A stretch of DNA of 64,000 nt, from contig NZ_CP098774.1 in the NCBI RefSeq assembly GCF_028473665.1, positions 4,397,501 to 4,461,500 on the forward strand, written 5' to 3'. A program made the position numbers and the translations under genes. This stretch comes from Sphingomonas sp. QA11. GTDB taxonomy: Bacteria > Pseudomonadota > Alphaproteobacteria > Sphingomonadales > Sphingomonadaceae. Position 1 is the stretch's first letter, and each line of letters begins with the position of its first letter. The notes under the pieces were generated by a model. That model saw nothing but the letters and a program-made list of their open reading frames with translations, was not told the DNA's origin and ran no database searches. Below are positions 9,393-17,159 of the stretch, one piece after another.

Positions 9393-9970
9393 ATCAGCCT
9401 CGCCCGGCCGACCAGTTCGGCGCGCGTGCTAATCCCGAAATAGCGGCCGTCGAACGCGCCCCGCGCATCGGTCAGCAGCAGATACTCGCCCGCGCCCAGC
9501 CGTCGGCAGCCCCGCCACCAGGGCAGCGGCCGGCCGCTCGGATCGCGCGCCAGCCGTATCGCGACGAGGCCGCCATCGACGGTGATCCGGGGTCCATCCG
9601 CACAGACCAGCGCGCCGCGTGCGGCCGCTACGCGCTTCACCAGCGGCACGTTCGCGGGGAGATAATGGCGCCGCGCGGCAACCATCCGCCATCGCTGCGG
9701 CACCCGGGCGACGGCCATCTCGCCGCGCGCGGGCGCATCGCCGGGCCACACCCAATAGAGGCCGGTGGGCGCGCTGGCGCTGGCATTCCAGACGAGGCGC
9801 GGCGCCGGCGCATAGACCGGCGGCGCGGCGAGCAGCACCAGGCCGGCGCCGCCGAGGATGCCGAGCCTGAGCCGCCGCAGTTGCTCGAGGCGGTGGCTGT
9901 GCCGGGCCTCGCCCCAGGCGAGCAGCGGTGCCTCGCTCCCGGCCCCGCGCCCCTTCACGGGCGGCTTCAT
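9380..9970 (-). CDS. traF: S26 family signal peptidase, TraF type
   Basis: 196 residues starting at an ATG that overlaps the stop codon of the HTH gene. A cytoplasmic basic stretch is followed by one membrane segment (LGILGGAGLVLLAAPPVY, about residues 36-53). The serine of ASAPTGLYWV (the SxPxGLY pattern of S26 peptidases) and the lysine of PLVKRVAA form the expected Ser/Lys dyad, and the YFGISTRAELVGRA end corresponds to the conserved C-terminal box. TraF peptidases of conjugative elements process the pilin or other exported transfer proteins in the inner membrane. No pilin gene is in the window. Confidence 0.88.
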   Translation of the reverse strand: MKPPVKGRGAGSEAPLLAWGEARHSHRLEQLRRLRLGILGGAGLVLLAAPPVYAPAPRLVWNASASAPTGLYWVWPGDAPARGEMAVARVPQRWRMVAARRHYLPANVPLVKRVAAARGALVCADGPRITVDGGLVAIRLARDPSGRPLPWWRGCRRLGAGEYLLLTDARGAFDGRYFGISTRAELVGRARLIWRR

Positions 9971-10194
9971 GGGCGGATCCCGGTCGCGCTGTGCGCCCGG
10001 CTCCATGCGTCGAGGTCGTCGATATGATATTGGACATAGCGGCTGTGCCGGCGGAACACCGGCCCGTCGCCGCGCACCCGCAGCCGCTTCAGCTGGCGCG
10101 CCGAGATCGCGAGATAGGCCGCCGCCTGCTCGGTGTTGAGGAAGGGCGAGCCGCGCTTGGCGCTGCTTGCCCGGTCGATATCGTCACCGTCCAT
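9967..10194 (-). CDS. helix-turn-helix (excisionase-type) DNA-binding protein
   Basis: 75 residues from the ATG at 10192-10194, which has GAGGAACAGG upstream. The FLNTEQAAAYLAISARQLKRLRVRGDGP motif is the MerR/Xis-like winged-helix pattern found in excisionase and recombination directionality proteins. It is followed by QYHIDDLDAWSRA, the usual wing end of this family. In ICEs a gene like this next to traF is often annotated as an AlpA or HTH_17 regulator. It could be a recombination directionality factor or a transfer-gene regulator; without the integrase or att sites I cannot choose. It is coupled to traF by a four-base overlap. Confidence 0.8.
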   Translation of the reverse strand: MDGDDIDRASSAKRGSPFLNTEQAAAYLAISARQLKRLRVRGDGPVFRRHSRYVQYHIDDLDAWSRAHSATGIRP

Positions 10195-10300
10195 GATCCT
10201 GTTCCTCGTGCCGTCGAACGGCACCGGGGATGGCGGGCGGGACACCGCGCGAAGAGTGTCGAAAACGGCACCTGCCGAATTCGACACCCCCGGGCCATGC

Positions 10301-10600
10301 TCAGCGCGACCAGATCAGGTTGTGCGTGCCGTGCTCGCCCTCGACCAGGGTCGCGTAGATCGGGGCGGGGAAGGACGGATCGTCGAGCTTGACCGAGACA
10401 TAGGGCCGGTCCTCGCGCGAGGTCTTGGTCCAGCCGGCGCCGAACTCGACGCCGCCCGAGGTCGTGACCCGGTGGTCGGGTGCCTTGTCATTGTCCTTGG
10501 CCGAGGGCTTGATGCTCGCCTTCACGTTGAGGGTCAGGGTCCGGATAGTGCCGGTGAACACGCCCGAGTCGTCGCGGGTGAAGCTGCCGATGGTGGCCAT
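10301..10600 (-). CDS. DUF736 family protein
   Basis: 99 residues: MATIGSFTRDDSGVFTGTIRTLTLN at the start and DDPSFPAPIYATLVEGE near the end are hallmarks of DUF736, a small beta-rich protein found almost exclusively in conjugative plasmids and ICEs of proteobacteria. Its biochemical role is not known to me. The ATG at 10598-10600 has a short purine run upstream. It lies between the HTH gene and the ParB/DUF2958/ArdC genes, the standard order of the element's maintenance segment. Confidence 0.88.
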   Translation of the reverse strand: MATIGSFTRDDSGVFTGTIRTLTLNVKASIKPSAKDNDKAPDHRVTTSGGVEFGAGWTKTSREDRPYVSVKLDDPSFPAPIYATLVEGEHGTHNLIWSR

Positions 10601-11008
10601 GATGCGTCTCCTTGTGCTTCGACGCCGCGCCAGTGCGGCCTCGATGGCGACGCCCGGGCACCGCAAGCGGCCGGCATGCACCCGGGCCCGCAGGGCCGGG
10701 CCGCAGCGCAGCGAAGGGCGGCCAAAGCCGGCTTTCTTGCCTCGCGAGGAAGGCGCGGGGGCGAAGCCCCAAGCCGGGGAAGAAAGCCGGCGACGCCGTT
10801 GCTGGCCCAGGCCGCGCGATGCCAGTCGGCCATCGTGGAGAGGCCGCATGCGGCGGCGATCGGATCAGGAAGGAGGGTCGGTCCGCGATAGGCAGAACCC
10901 GTGCCGATCGCCATCGGCACACCGCATTCCGGCTATGCGACGCGCTGGCGTGCCGGGTCCGACAGGGCAGACGTCACGGCACCGGACGAGGTTCGGGCGG
11001 TCACAGGG
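10601..11008. other. gene-free structured stretch with 11-bp inverted repeat
   Basis: About 400 bases with no credible gene. It holds an unusual nested inverted repeat. CCGGCTTTCTT at 10728-10738 pairs perfectly with AAGAAAGCCGG at 10780-10790. Between them are two more hairpins: the palindrome CCTCGCGAGG (10740-10749) and GGGGC-GAA-GCCCC (10758-10770). Together these would fold as a multi-branched structure in DNA or RNA. It could be a small RNA, a transcript-stabilising structure or part of a transfer origin; the sequence alone does not decide. Confidence 0.45.
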
Positions 11009-11161
11009 TTAGGTCGTGTCACGCCGCGCGGCCAGCATGGTCGCATAGTGCGCTGCGAAGTCGCGGTGGATCTTGGCGATCATCGGCGTCCTGACGCGCT
11101 CCGCATTGGCGAGGGAGGCCGCGCGACGGCGCTCGTAATAGGCACGGTCCTGGTTGGTCAT
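11009..11161 (-). CDS. small basic protein in the ICE backbone
   Basis: 50 residues, MTNQDRAYYERRRAASLANAERV..., strongly basic and helical, with no recognisable domain. The start at 11161 follows a purine-rich stretch (CGGAGACGCAGC), and the gene keeps the orientation of its neighbours between ParB and DUF736. A longer frame adds eleven Arg-rich residues. Small proteins of this look occur at this place in related elements. Being short, it could be a chance frame; the aromatic and Met content and the good spacing favour a real gene. Confidence 0.5.
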   Translation of the reverse strand: MTNQDRAYYERRRAASLANAERVRTPMIAKIHRDFAAHYATMLAARRDTT

Positions 11162-11250
11162 GCTGCGTCTCCGGGCGTTCCGGCGAGTCGTCATGCACCG
11201 ATATACCAGCCCCGGCGGGGGCGATCCAAGCCGGACCGGACGCGAGGAAA

Positions 11251-11275
11251 ACGGGGCGGCAGGACGCCGCCCCGT
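11251..11275 (-). terminator. hairpin downstream of the ParB-like gene
   Basis: ACGGGGCGGC - AGGAC - GCCGCCCCGT is a perfect 10-bp stem with a five-base loop, seven bases beyond the ParB-like stop codon on the minus strand. There is no long T run, so termination may be weak or Rho-assisted, or it may protect the 3' end. Confidence 0.6.
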
Positions 11276-11281
11276 GGGAAG

Positions 11282-13066
11282 TCAGGCAGCGAGCGGCTGA
11301 GGCTCGGGCAGCGGCTCGGGCGCGTGCGCGGCGAGCGCGGCCTCGACCTTGGCGCGCGCCTTGAGCGTGCCGACGCCGCCGCGCGCTGTATAGGCAGCAG
11401 GCGGGAACGCCATCCAGCGCGGCACCCAGTGCTCGACCTTGGCACGGCCCCTGGCACCGGCGAGATGGTCGGCGACGATCCTGCGCAGTGTCTTGCCGGT
11501 CTCGCCGGCATTGGCGTCGGCGACGGTCGTGCCGGCCACGTCCGCGACGATGCAGGTCAGCACTTCCCTGTCGCGGACCAGCTCCAGGAACGCGTCGTCG
11601 GTCTGCCACCACTCGGCGATGCGAACGCCCATCTCGCCGCCGACCGCCTCGACCGCCACGCTCCCGGCGGCAAGCGTCTCGCCCATCAGCACCGCGATCA
11701 CGTCCATGACCTTGGAATCGGGCAGGTCGAGCAGGACCAGGAAGACGCCGACCACGCCATGCTCGCCATGCCCGCCGCAGATCGTCGGCGCCTCGGGATC
11801 GAAGCCGAGGACCGCCAGCATCCGCCGCCGCTTCGCGTCGAACAGGGCCTCGCCCCGGCAGGTCTCGACCGACTCGGCAATCGCGTCGCTGCGCGCCTGT
11901 TGCGGCTCGGCCTCGACCCGCCAGAGATGCGAGCCGGCGATGGCGTGCGCCACCATCAGCCTGAGCGCGACCTTGGGCCGCGACAGCAAGGCGGCGCGGA
12001 CGGCGGCATGGCGATGCAGGTCGATATAGGTCTGCATCGGGCCGCTGACCTCGGGCCGCACGACCTTGAGGAGCTCGGCCTCGGGCAGTTCGCCGCGCTC
12101 GATCCGCTCGGCACGCGCCGCTTCCTTGGCGGAAAGATAGCCTTCGTGGAGCACCACCTCGCCACTCGCGCGCACGTCGATATAGACGCGCCCGCCCTTG
12201 CGCTTGGGCGTCTTCACCTGCTCCCAACCCTGATATCGTTCGGACGGCCCGACGATCTCGACGCCGCTCCAGCCCGCCTCCAGATAGGCGACACGCCGGG
12301 CCTCGATCGCCGCGTTCTGCGCGGTCCAGAAGGCCTCGGCATCGGTCACGAAGCGCTGCTCGGCGAAGAGGTCGGCGACCAGCGCGAGCCCGCTCGCCTC
12401 GATATCGAACAGCGCATGATGCGCGCTGATCGCCTGCCCGCCGAGCAGCCAGCCGCGCAGCTGCCAGCCGATCGGGCAATGCGTGTCGGGCGCATCCCAC
12501 AGCGCCAGCCACTCCTTCTGCTTCGACTTGCTGGCGAGAGTCAGCTGGCGGACGGTCTGCGCGTCGATCTTCTCGCGGGCATAGAGGTCGCGGACGCGCG
12601 GCAGGAGGTTGCCCAGCGCGAGCGTGCGCCGCACGGCCAGCACCGGCAGCGCGAAGGTGTCGGCGATCTCCTCCGGCGAGCGGCCTTCCTTGACCAGCCG
12701 CACGAAGCTTTCCCAGCGCGTCACCTCGTCGGGGTCGAGCCGCGCCATGTTCTCGATCAGCGAGGCTTCGACGGCGGCGGCATCGTCGCCGTCTTCGAGG
12801 ATCGCGCAGGGGAACACATAGGGTTCGGGCAACGTCTCGTCCTCACTCGACCGCTCTCCGGCGACGATCTCCCCGGCGTGGAAGCGGCGCGCTCCGGCAA
12901 GAATGCCGAACCGACCCTCCGCCCCGGGGCGGATGACGAGCGTCTGGAGGATGCCGCGCTTGCGGATGCTCGGCAGAATGTCGCCGACATCCGGGGCCTT
13001 CCGGCCATAGCGCATGTTCGCCTTGTCGACATAAAGCTTGTCGAGCGGGATGAAGTCGAGTTTCAT
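11282..13066 (-). CDS. ParB/RepB/Spo0J-like partition protein
   Basis: 594 residues. The N-terminus (FIPLDKLYVDKANMRYGRK, then ILPSIRKRGILQTLVIRPG and FGILAGARRFHA) is a ParB N-terminal nuclease/CTPase-like domain. A KorB-like HTH region follows (about 120-170: RSPEEIADTFALPVLAVRRTLALGNLLPRV). The long C-terminal part is of unknown fold and ends in a Pro/Glu/Ala tail. Such ParB-like proteins are standard ICE and plasmid backbone genes and may help maintenance or regulation of the excised circle. No ParA gene is adjacent. Start ATG at 13064-13066 with AAGGAGCAGTGCC upstream, a good ribosome binding site. Confidence 0.88.
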   Translation of the reverse strand: MKLDFIPLDKLYVDKANMRYGRKAPDVGDILPSIRKRGILQTLVIRPGAEGRFGILAGARRFHAGEIVAGERSSEDETLPEPYVFPCAILEDGDDAAAVEASLIENMARLDPDEVTRWESFVRLVKEGRSPEEIADTFALPVLAVRRTLALGNLLPRVRDLYAREKIDAQTVRQLTLASKSKQKEWLALWDAPDTHCPIGWQLRGWLLGGQAISAHHALFDIEASGLALVADLFAEQRFVTDAEAFWTAQNAAIEARRVAYLEAGWSGVEIVGPSERYQGWEQVKTPKRKGGRVYIDVRASGEVVLHEGYLSAKEAARAERIERGELPEAELLKVVRPEVSGPMQTYIDLHRHAAVRAALLSRPKVALRLMVAHAIAGSHLWRVEAEPQQARSDAIAESVETCRGEALFDAKRRRMLAVLGFDPEAPTICGGHGEHGVVGVFLVLLDLPDSKVMDVIAVLMGETLAAGSVAVEAVGGEMGVRIAEWWQTDDAFLELVRDREVLTCIVADVAGTTVADANAGETGKTLRRIVADHLAGARGRAKVEHWVPRWMAFPPAAYTARGGVGTLKARAKVEAALAAHAPEPLPEPQPLAA

Positions 13067-13139
13067 GGCACTGCTCCTTGTGAGCGTCGGCCCCGTCTAT
13101 CGTGAGAAGTGCGCGGGACCGGTTTTCGGGATTGCGGCG

Positions 13140-13160
13140 AAAGGCGCGCCGCGCGCCTTT
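13140..13160 (-). terminator. hairpin between DUF2958 and ParB-like genes
   Basis: AAAGGCGCG - CCG - CGCGCCTTT forms a 9-bp stem ending in a TTT run, directly after the DUF2958 stop codon on the minus strand and upstream of the ParB-like start. It suggests that ParB and DUF2958/ArdC are separate transcription units. Confidence 0.6.
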
Positions 13161-13167
13161 CCCGCTG

Positions 13168-13566
13168 TCACTCGGGCGGCGGAAACCGGTCGGCCAAGTC
13201 GCTGGCGGTATTCCTCGCGCGCCGGATCAGCACTTCCGCTGTGAGGATCGACCCGGCCTTGCGCGCCCATGCCGCCCAGTCGGTGAGGCTCAGGTCCGTC
13301 GAAAAGTTCAGGTCGCGCTCGATGCGCAGGCCGAAGGGCAGGCGCAGCGCCTCGATCTCGGCAATCGAGAAATAGCCAAGCTCCGGACAGCCGAAGCCAA
13401 GGTCCGCCAGCCCGAACAGCGCGTCGCCGTCCTCGGCCAGCTCGCTCGCCAGCCATGTCGCGGTGGAGAGCGGATGGAACAGCTTGACCAGGGGGCGCTT
13501 GTCCATCGCATTGCCGCGGAACTGCTCGCGCAACGCGGCGCGAAGCTCGGGGGTGAACAGGCTCAT
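13168..13566 (-). CDS. DUF2958 domain protein
   Basis: 132 residues. The sequence RPLVKLFHPLSTATWLASELAEDGDALFGLADLGFGCPELGYFSIAEIEALRLPFGLRIERD is the characteristic DUF2958 block (Leu-Phe-x-Pro, Trp-Leu-x-Ser-Glu, Gly-Phe-x-Cys-Pro-Glu-Leu-Gly). The family is found on plasmids and ICEs, usually with ArdC and ParB-like genes; its role is unknown. The start overlaps the ArdC stop codon (ATGA). Confidence 0.9.
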   Translation of the reverse strand: MSLFTPELRAALREQFRGNAMDKRPLVKLFHPLSTATWLASELAEDGDALFGLADLGFGCPELGYFSIAEIEALRLPFGLRIERDLNFSTDLSLTDWAAWARKAGSILTAEVLIRRARNTASDLADRFPPPE

Positions 13567-14528
13567 GCGGCGTCCTCCATCGCGGAGGGCTCGCGACAGG
13601 CGAGCAACCAGTCGGCGGCCTTGGTCGCGAGGCTCGCGGCGCGGAAGATCGCGCGATTGTCGGCGCGCAGCACCGCCAGCCACGATCCGAGATAATTGGC
13701 ATGGCGGACGCTCGGCACGATCCCGAGCGCGGCGCAGAGAAAGGCCGAGGCCAGCTCGGCGACCAGCTCCTCGCGGGCATAGCCGGCGCTGCCGAACGGG
13801 TTCGACAGGTCGCGCGCCAGCCGCGAAGGATGGCCGGTCCAATGGCCAAGCTCGTGCTGCGCGGTGCGGTAATAGTCGATCTGGTGCCGGAAGGCCGGCT
13901 GCGGCGGCACCCGCACATAGTCGTGGGAGGGCGAGTAATAGGCCTCGGCCCCGCCGATCCGGAAGTCGGCCCCGGTCGCGGTAATCAGCGCCTCGGCGAC
14001 CGGCACCAGCTCGCGCTCGGGCAGCGGTGCCGCGCCCGCGACCATCCGCTCGGGCAGCCCGTCACATTGCGCCACGTTGAACAATGTGAAGCGCTTGAGA
14101 AAATGGATTGCCTTCTCGGGCGGTTCATCCCCGTTCGGCGGGGTGACGCTCCCCCGGAGCGTCCCCTTGTCCGCCTCCTTGGGGATGAACCGGTCGGCAT
14201 AGACCACCCCGACGCCATGCTCGCCCCTGCGGACGCACCCGCCCGCCTCGAGTGCCTGCTTGAAGGTCAGCCAGCCCTGCGAGGCATAGCCGCGCGCGAT
14301 GACCTCGCCCCACAGGATCAGGACGTTGATCCCCGAATAGGCGCGGTTCGAGACGGCGTTGCGCGGCAGCCCCGGCGCGGCGACGGCGGCGTCCCAAGGC
14401 TGCACCCAAGGGAAGCGCCCGGCCTCAAGCTCCGCGACGATGCGCGCCGTCACCTCGTCATAGAGCGAGGCGCGCGACACGCCCCCGCCAGCCTCTCCCC
14501 CGGCACGACGCCCGCGACCCTTGCCCAT
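13563..14528 (-). CDS. ardC: ArdC-type antirestriction protein (zincin-like metallopeptidase)
   Basis: 321 residues. The N-terminal ssDNA-binding ArdC domain is visible in SLYDEVTARIVAELEAGRFPWVQPW and NRAYSGINVLILW. The C-terminal metallopeptidase half has the zincin motif TAQHELGHWTGHPSR (HExxH form HELGH) and a downstream EELVAELASAFLC. ArdC-type proteins shield incoming single-stranded plasmid DNA from restriction in the new host, which fits an ICE. Start ATG at 14526-14528; a longer frame upstream is Pro/Gly-rich and unlikely. Coupled to DUF2958. Confidence 0.9.
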   Translation of the reverse strand: MGKGRGRRAGGEAGGGVSRASLYDEVTARIVAELEAGRFPWVQPWDAAVAAPGLPRNAVSNRAYSGINVLILWGEVIARGYASQGWLTFKQALEAGGCVRRGEHGVGVVYADRFIPKEADKGTLRGSVTPPNGDEPPEKAIHFLKRFTLFNVAQCDGLPERMVAGAAPLPERELVPVAEALITATGADFRIGGAEAYYSPSHDYVRVPPQPAFRHQIDYYRTAQHELGHWTGHPSRLARDLSNPFGSAGYAREELVAELASAFLCAALGIVPSVRHANYLGSWLAVLRADNRAIFRAASLATKAADWLLACREPSAMEDAA

Positions 14529-15056
14529 GACCCAGCCTCCTCGATCCCAAAAACCGCACCCGGCCCCGGAAAGCGGGGTGGGCGGCGAGGAAGCCCTGGA
14601 AGGCCCGCGACCAGGGGCGGGGCGCACCCGAAGGGCGGCAACGAAGAGGAGGACCCGGTCCCGCAGGGCCGGGTTGCGCCCCGCCCCAAGCGGGCCTAGA
14701 AGGGCGCGCCGACCACACCGCTTGCCAAGGCCGGACCGGCAACGCCGGCGCTACCAGCGCCGACAAACTCCAGCGCCAGCGATCGTCACCCGAAGGGCCG
14801 GGACGCAAAAGCGGCCCGGCGGCGCAGCCGTAGAGCGCGGTCGCAGGCACGCGATCCAACAGGCAACGCACCCTTGCCGACACCGCAGGCGGGGCGGCGT
14901 GCGCGCGCAGGCATGTGCGCCAGCCGCCGCACCGTCCCCGGTCCAAGGCAAGTGTGCCGCGCGGTCGAACAAGACGCGCGAACCCTGTCGCTGCGCAGCA
15001 GCGCAGTGTGCGCCCAACAGACCCGCGCCCTCCAGCGATCGCGCCGCGAGGCGTCC
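14529..15056. other. gene-free GC-rich stretch with a 13-bp inverted repeat
   Basis: About 530 bases with no believable gene. The main feature is a perfect 13-bp inverted repeat, GGGGCGGGGCGCA at 14614-14626 and TGCGCCCCGCCCC at 14675-14687. It encloses a second imperfect hairpin (ACCCGGTCC...GGGCCGGGT). Like the 10.6-11.0 kb gap, this is a structured intergenic segment of the ICE backbone and marks the border between ArdC and the glycosyltransferase cargo. Confidence 0.4.
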
Positions 15057-16571
15057 TCAAGAATATTGTTTGAGCTGCGGCCAGAGCTTGTCGAGCGGAG
15101 GCTTCACGCTGCGGCACAAGGCGATGACCTTGTCGTTCTCGAAGGACATCGCATAGCGGGACCAGGTCTTGCCCAGGAGCGTCACGCTCTCGCAATAGGG
15201 CCGCATGTCCTCCAGGCTCTCCTGGACGGAGAGGACGTTGACCGGTCGCTGCCCGCGCAGGCCCCACAGGAAATACTGGTTGTGGCCGCTGACCACAGGC
15301 GGAAGGCCATTGGCATAGAGATCGAGTGCAGCCGCCTCGCCGTAATTGTCGACCTTGATTGCGGTGGCCGCGCGCTCGGGGGCAGGGATCCGGTTCCACG
15401 CTGCCTCGACCTGCCCGGCGAAATCGTGCCAGCCCAGCTGGTCGGCCACGACCTGGGGCAGGGTCGTGCCCTCGAAGCTGCGTTCCTGCTGCTGGGGCGC
15501 GATGCCGACGCGGTGCATATAGGCCTCGAGCATCGGCGGCGAGAGGATCGGCAGTGCCAGCGGCGCCGCCAGCGCCGAGAAGCCCAATGCCGCCGCCACG
15601 CCGATCCCGGCTGTGACCCTGCCCATGGCACCGCGCGCCAGCGGCGCCAGCGCCACCGCGCCGATCACGAACAGCATCGGATAGAGCGGTGCGAGATAAT
15701 AGTCCTTGCCATGGCCGAGGCGGACGATGACGACGACCACCGCCGCCGCGATCACCAGGAAGCGAAGATCCCTGAGCGGCCTGGCGACGAAGGGCGCGAC
15801 GAGCCCGGCGATCCACAGCGGCGCAAAAGCCGGGTTCATCACGAAGACCTGGTTGGCGGCGAACGGCAGGAGCGGGATATCGGCATTCTTGCCCTTGGCG
15901 GCCGCGCCGAGCTCCAGGAACGGGAAGCCATGGGCATATTGCCACAGGAAGGACGGCAGCGCGATCGCCGCCGCCAGCGCCGCGCCGATCCAGAAGGCCG
16001 GGCGCGACAGGATACGGCGCTCGGGCGTCGCGACCAGGCCGATCGTCAGGCCGAGCATCCAGAACAGCATCGAATATTTGATCTCGAGCGCGATCCCCGC
16101 CACCAGCCCCGCCAGGACCAAAGCGCGATCGTCCCCGTCGCGGCCCGCCTTGACCAGCAGACAGGCGATGGCGGTCCAGGCCAGCGGATCGAACGCCGAG
16201 GTGTTCAGCGTCGCGACCAGCCCCATCAGCATCGGTGCGACCGCGCAGGCGAACCCGGCGAGACCCTGGGCGAGCCTGGCACCGCCGAGCAGACGGACGA
16301 AGCGCATCGCCAGCCACACCAGCGCGCCCGCCGCCAGCGCGGTCGGCAGCCGCAATCCAAAGGCACCGAGCCCGAGCTTGTAGAGCGACGCGGCCAGCAG
16401 CGGCACCAGGGGCGGCTGATCGACATAGCCGAAGGCCGGATGCTGACCGCAGACGATGAAGTAGAGCTCGTCGCGGAACAGGTCGTAGCGGCCGCCCAGC
16501 GCCAGATGGCAGGCGACGACCGCCAGCGCGGCCATGAGCGAAGGCCGGTCAATGCGGCGCGGTCGATCCAT
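15057..16571 (-). CDS. glycosyltransferase family 39-type membrane protein
   Basis: 504 residues with about ten hydrophobic segments. RYDLFRDELYFIVCGQHPAFGYVDQPPLVPLLA is the family-39 first-loop motif, with the acidic pair in FRDELY and the DQPP motif. These enzymes transfer a sugar or phosphosugar from a lipid carrier to protein or lipid A on the periplasmic side (ArnT/dolichyl-P-mannose family). The start at 16569-16571 is chosen as the first Met before the conserved region; a longer frame begins at 16634. The role here is unknown: it may alter the cell surface as ICE cargo. No ArnBCAD partners are present. Confidence 0.8.
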   Translation of the reverse strand: MDRPRRIDRPSLMAALAVVACHLALGGRYDLFRDELYFIVCGQHPAFGYVDQPPLVPLLAASLYKLGLGAFGLRLPTALAAGALVWLAMRFVRLLGGARLAQGLAGFACAVAPMLMGLVATLNTSAFDPLAWTAIACLLVKAGRDGDDRALVLAGLVAGIALEIKYSMLFWMLGLTIGLVATPERRILSRPAFWIGAALAAAIALPSFLWQYAHGFPFLELGAAAKGKNADIPLLPFAANQVFVMNPAFAPLWIAGLVAPFVARPLRDLRFLVIAAAVVVVIVRLGHGKDYYLAPLYPMLFVIGAVALAPLARGAMGRVTAGIGVAAALGFSALAAPLALPILSPPMLEAYMHRVGIAPQQQERSFEGTTLPQVVADQLGWHDFAGQVEAAWNRIPAPERAATAIKVDNYGEAAALDLYANGLPPVVSGHNQYFLWGLRGQRPVNVLSVQESLEDMRPYCESVTLLGKTWSRYAMSFENDKVIALCRSVKPPLDKLWPQLKQYS

Positions 16572-16748
16572 CCTTGCCTCCACCCTGCATCCCCGCCTTC
16601 GATCCCGACGATCCGTGTTGCATATGCAATACACGTGTCAATGGTGTCGTTCCCAAGGAGCAATCACCCGGTACGGGAGCCAAGCTGTCGATCGTGCCCG
16701 CCGAACCATACAGGCTTCACCGGGCCGCTAGCCGCGCTATCAGGCTGC

Positions 16749-16991
16749 ATGGCAAAATATGATCCCCTGCGAGACCATCTCGAAGCCAATGGCAGCCCGC
16801 TGATCAACCTCTCGTTCGCCACCATCGCGCACATGGTCGACGGACTGCCGCAATCGGCATCCGACTATCGGGCCTGGTGGTCCAACGAACGGGCCAGCAC
16901 GCGTCATGTCCAGGCACGGGCCTGGACCGAAGCGGGCTATGCCGCCGAGCCCGATCTGGCGAACCAGATGGTGCAGTTCCGCAAAGGATAG
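16749..16991 (+). CDS. small DUF7662-like protein
   Basis: 80 residues starting MAKYDPLRDHLEANGSPLINLSFATIAHMVDGLPQSASDYRAWWSNE, a compact pattern I associate with the DUF7662 family (short helix, FaeI-LPxSA-..W-W). Such proteins are often encoded near restriction, toxin-antitoxin or phage genes, and their function is unknown. The frame is far longer upstream but only as the shadow of the glycosyltransferase. Start chosen at the conserved MAKYDPL. It is followed by the large STAND ATPase gene 170 bases downstream on the same strand. Confidence 0.7.
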   Translation: MAKYDPLRDHLEANGSPLINLSFATIAHMVDGLPQSASDYRAWWSNERASTRHVQARAWTEAGYAAEPDLANQMVQFRKG

Positions 16992-17159
16992 CCGGGACCC
17001 GTTACAGTTATCGACGAGAGAGAATTTCTTGTTAGAAAACGGAAATGGGTGGAGGGGCATGTACGCTGATCATGTCATATCATGATCGAGTGCTGTGTGC
17101 CGCTTTTTCAAGAAGCCGCCGGAGGCCTTCATCGGGAAGCGGAGCAGGGCCAAAGCGAA

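Noticed and set aside
14458..16317. 619-codon minus-strand frame over the glycosyltransferase
   Set aside because: Out of frame with the glycosyltransferase and rich in Arg/Gly/Pro; the true gene has membrane segments and the DQPP motif.
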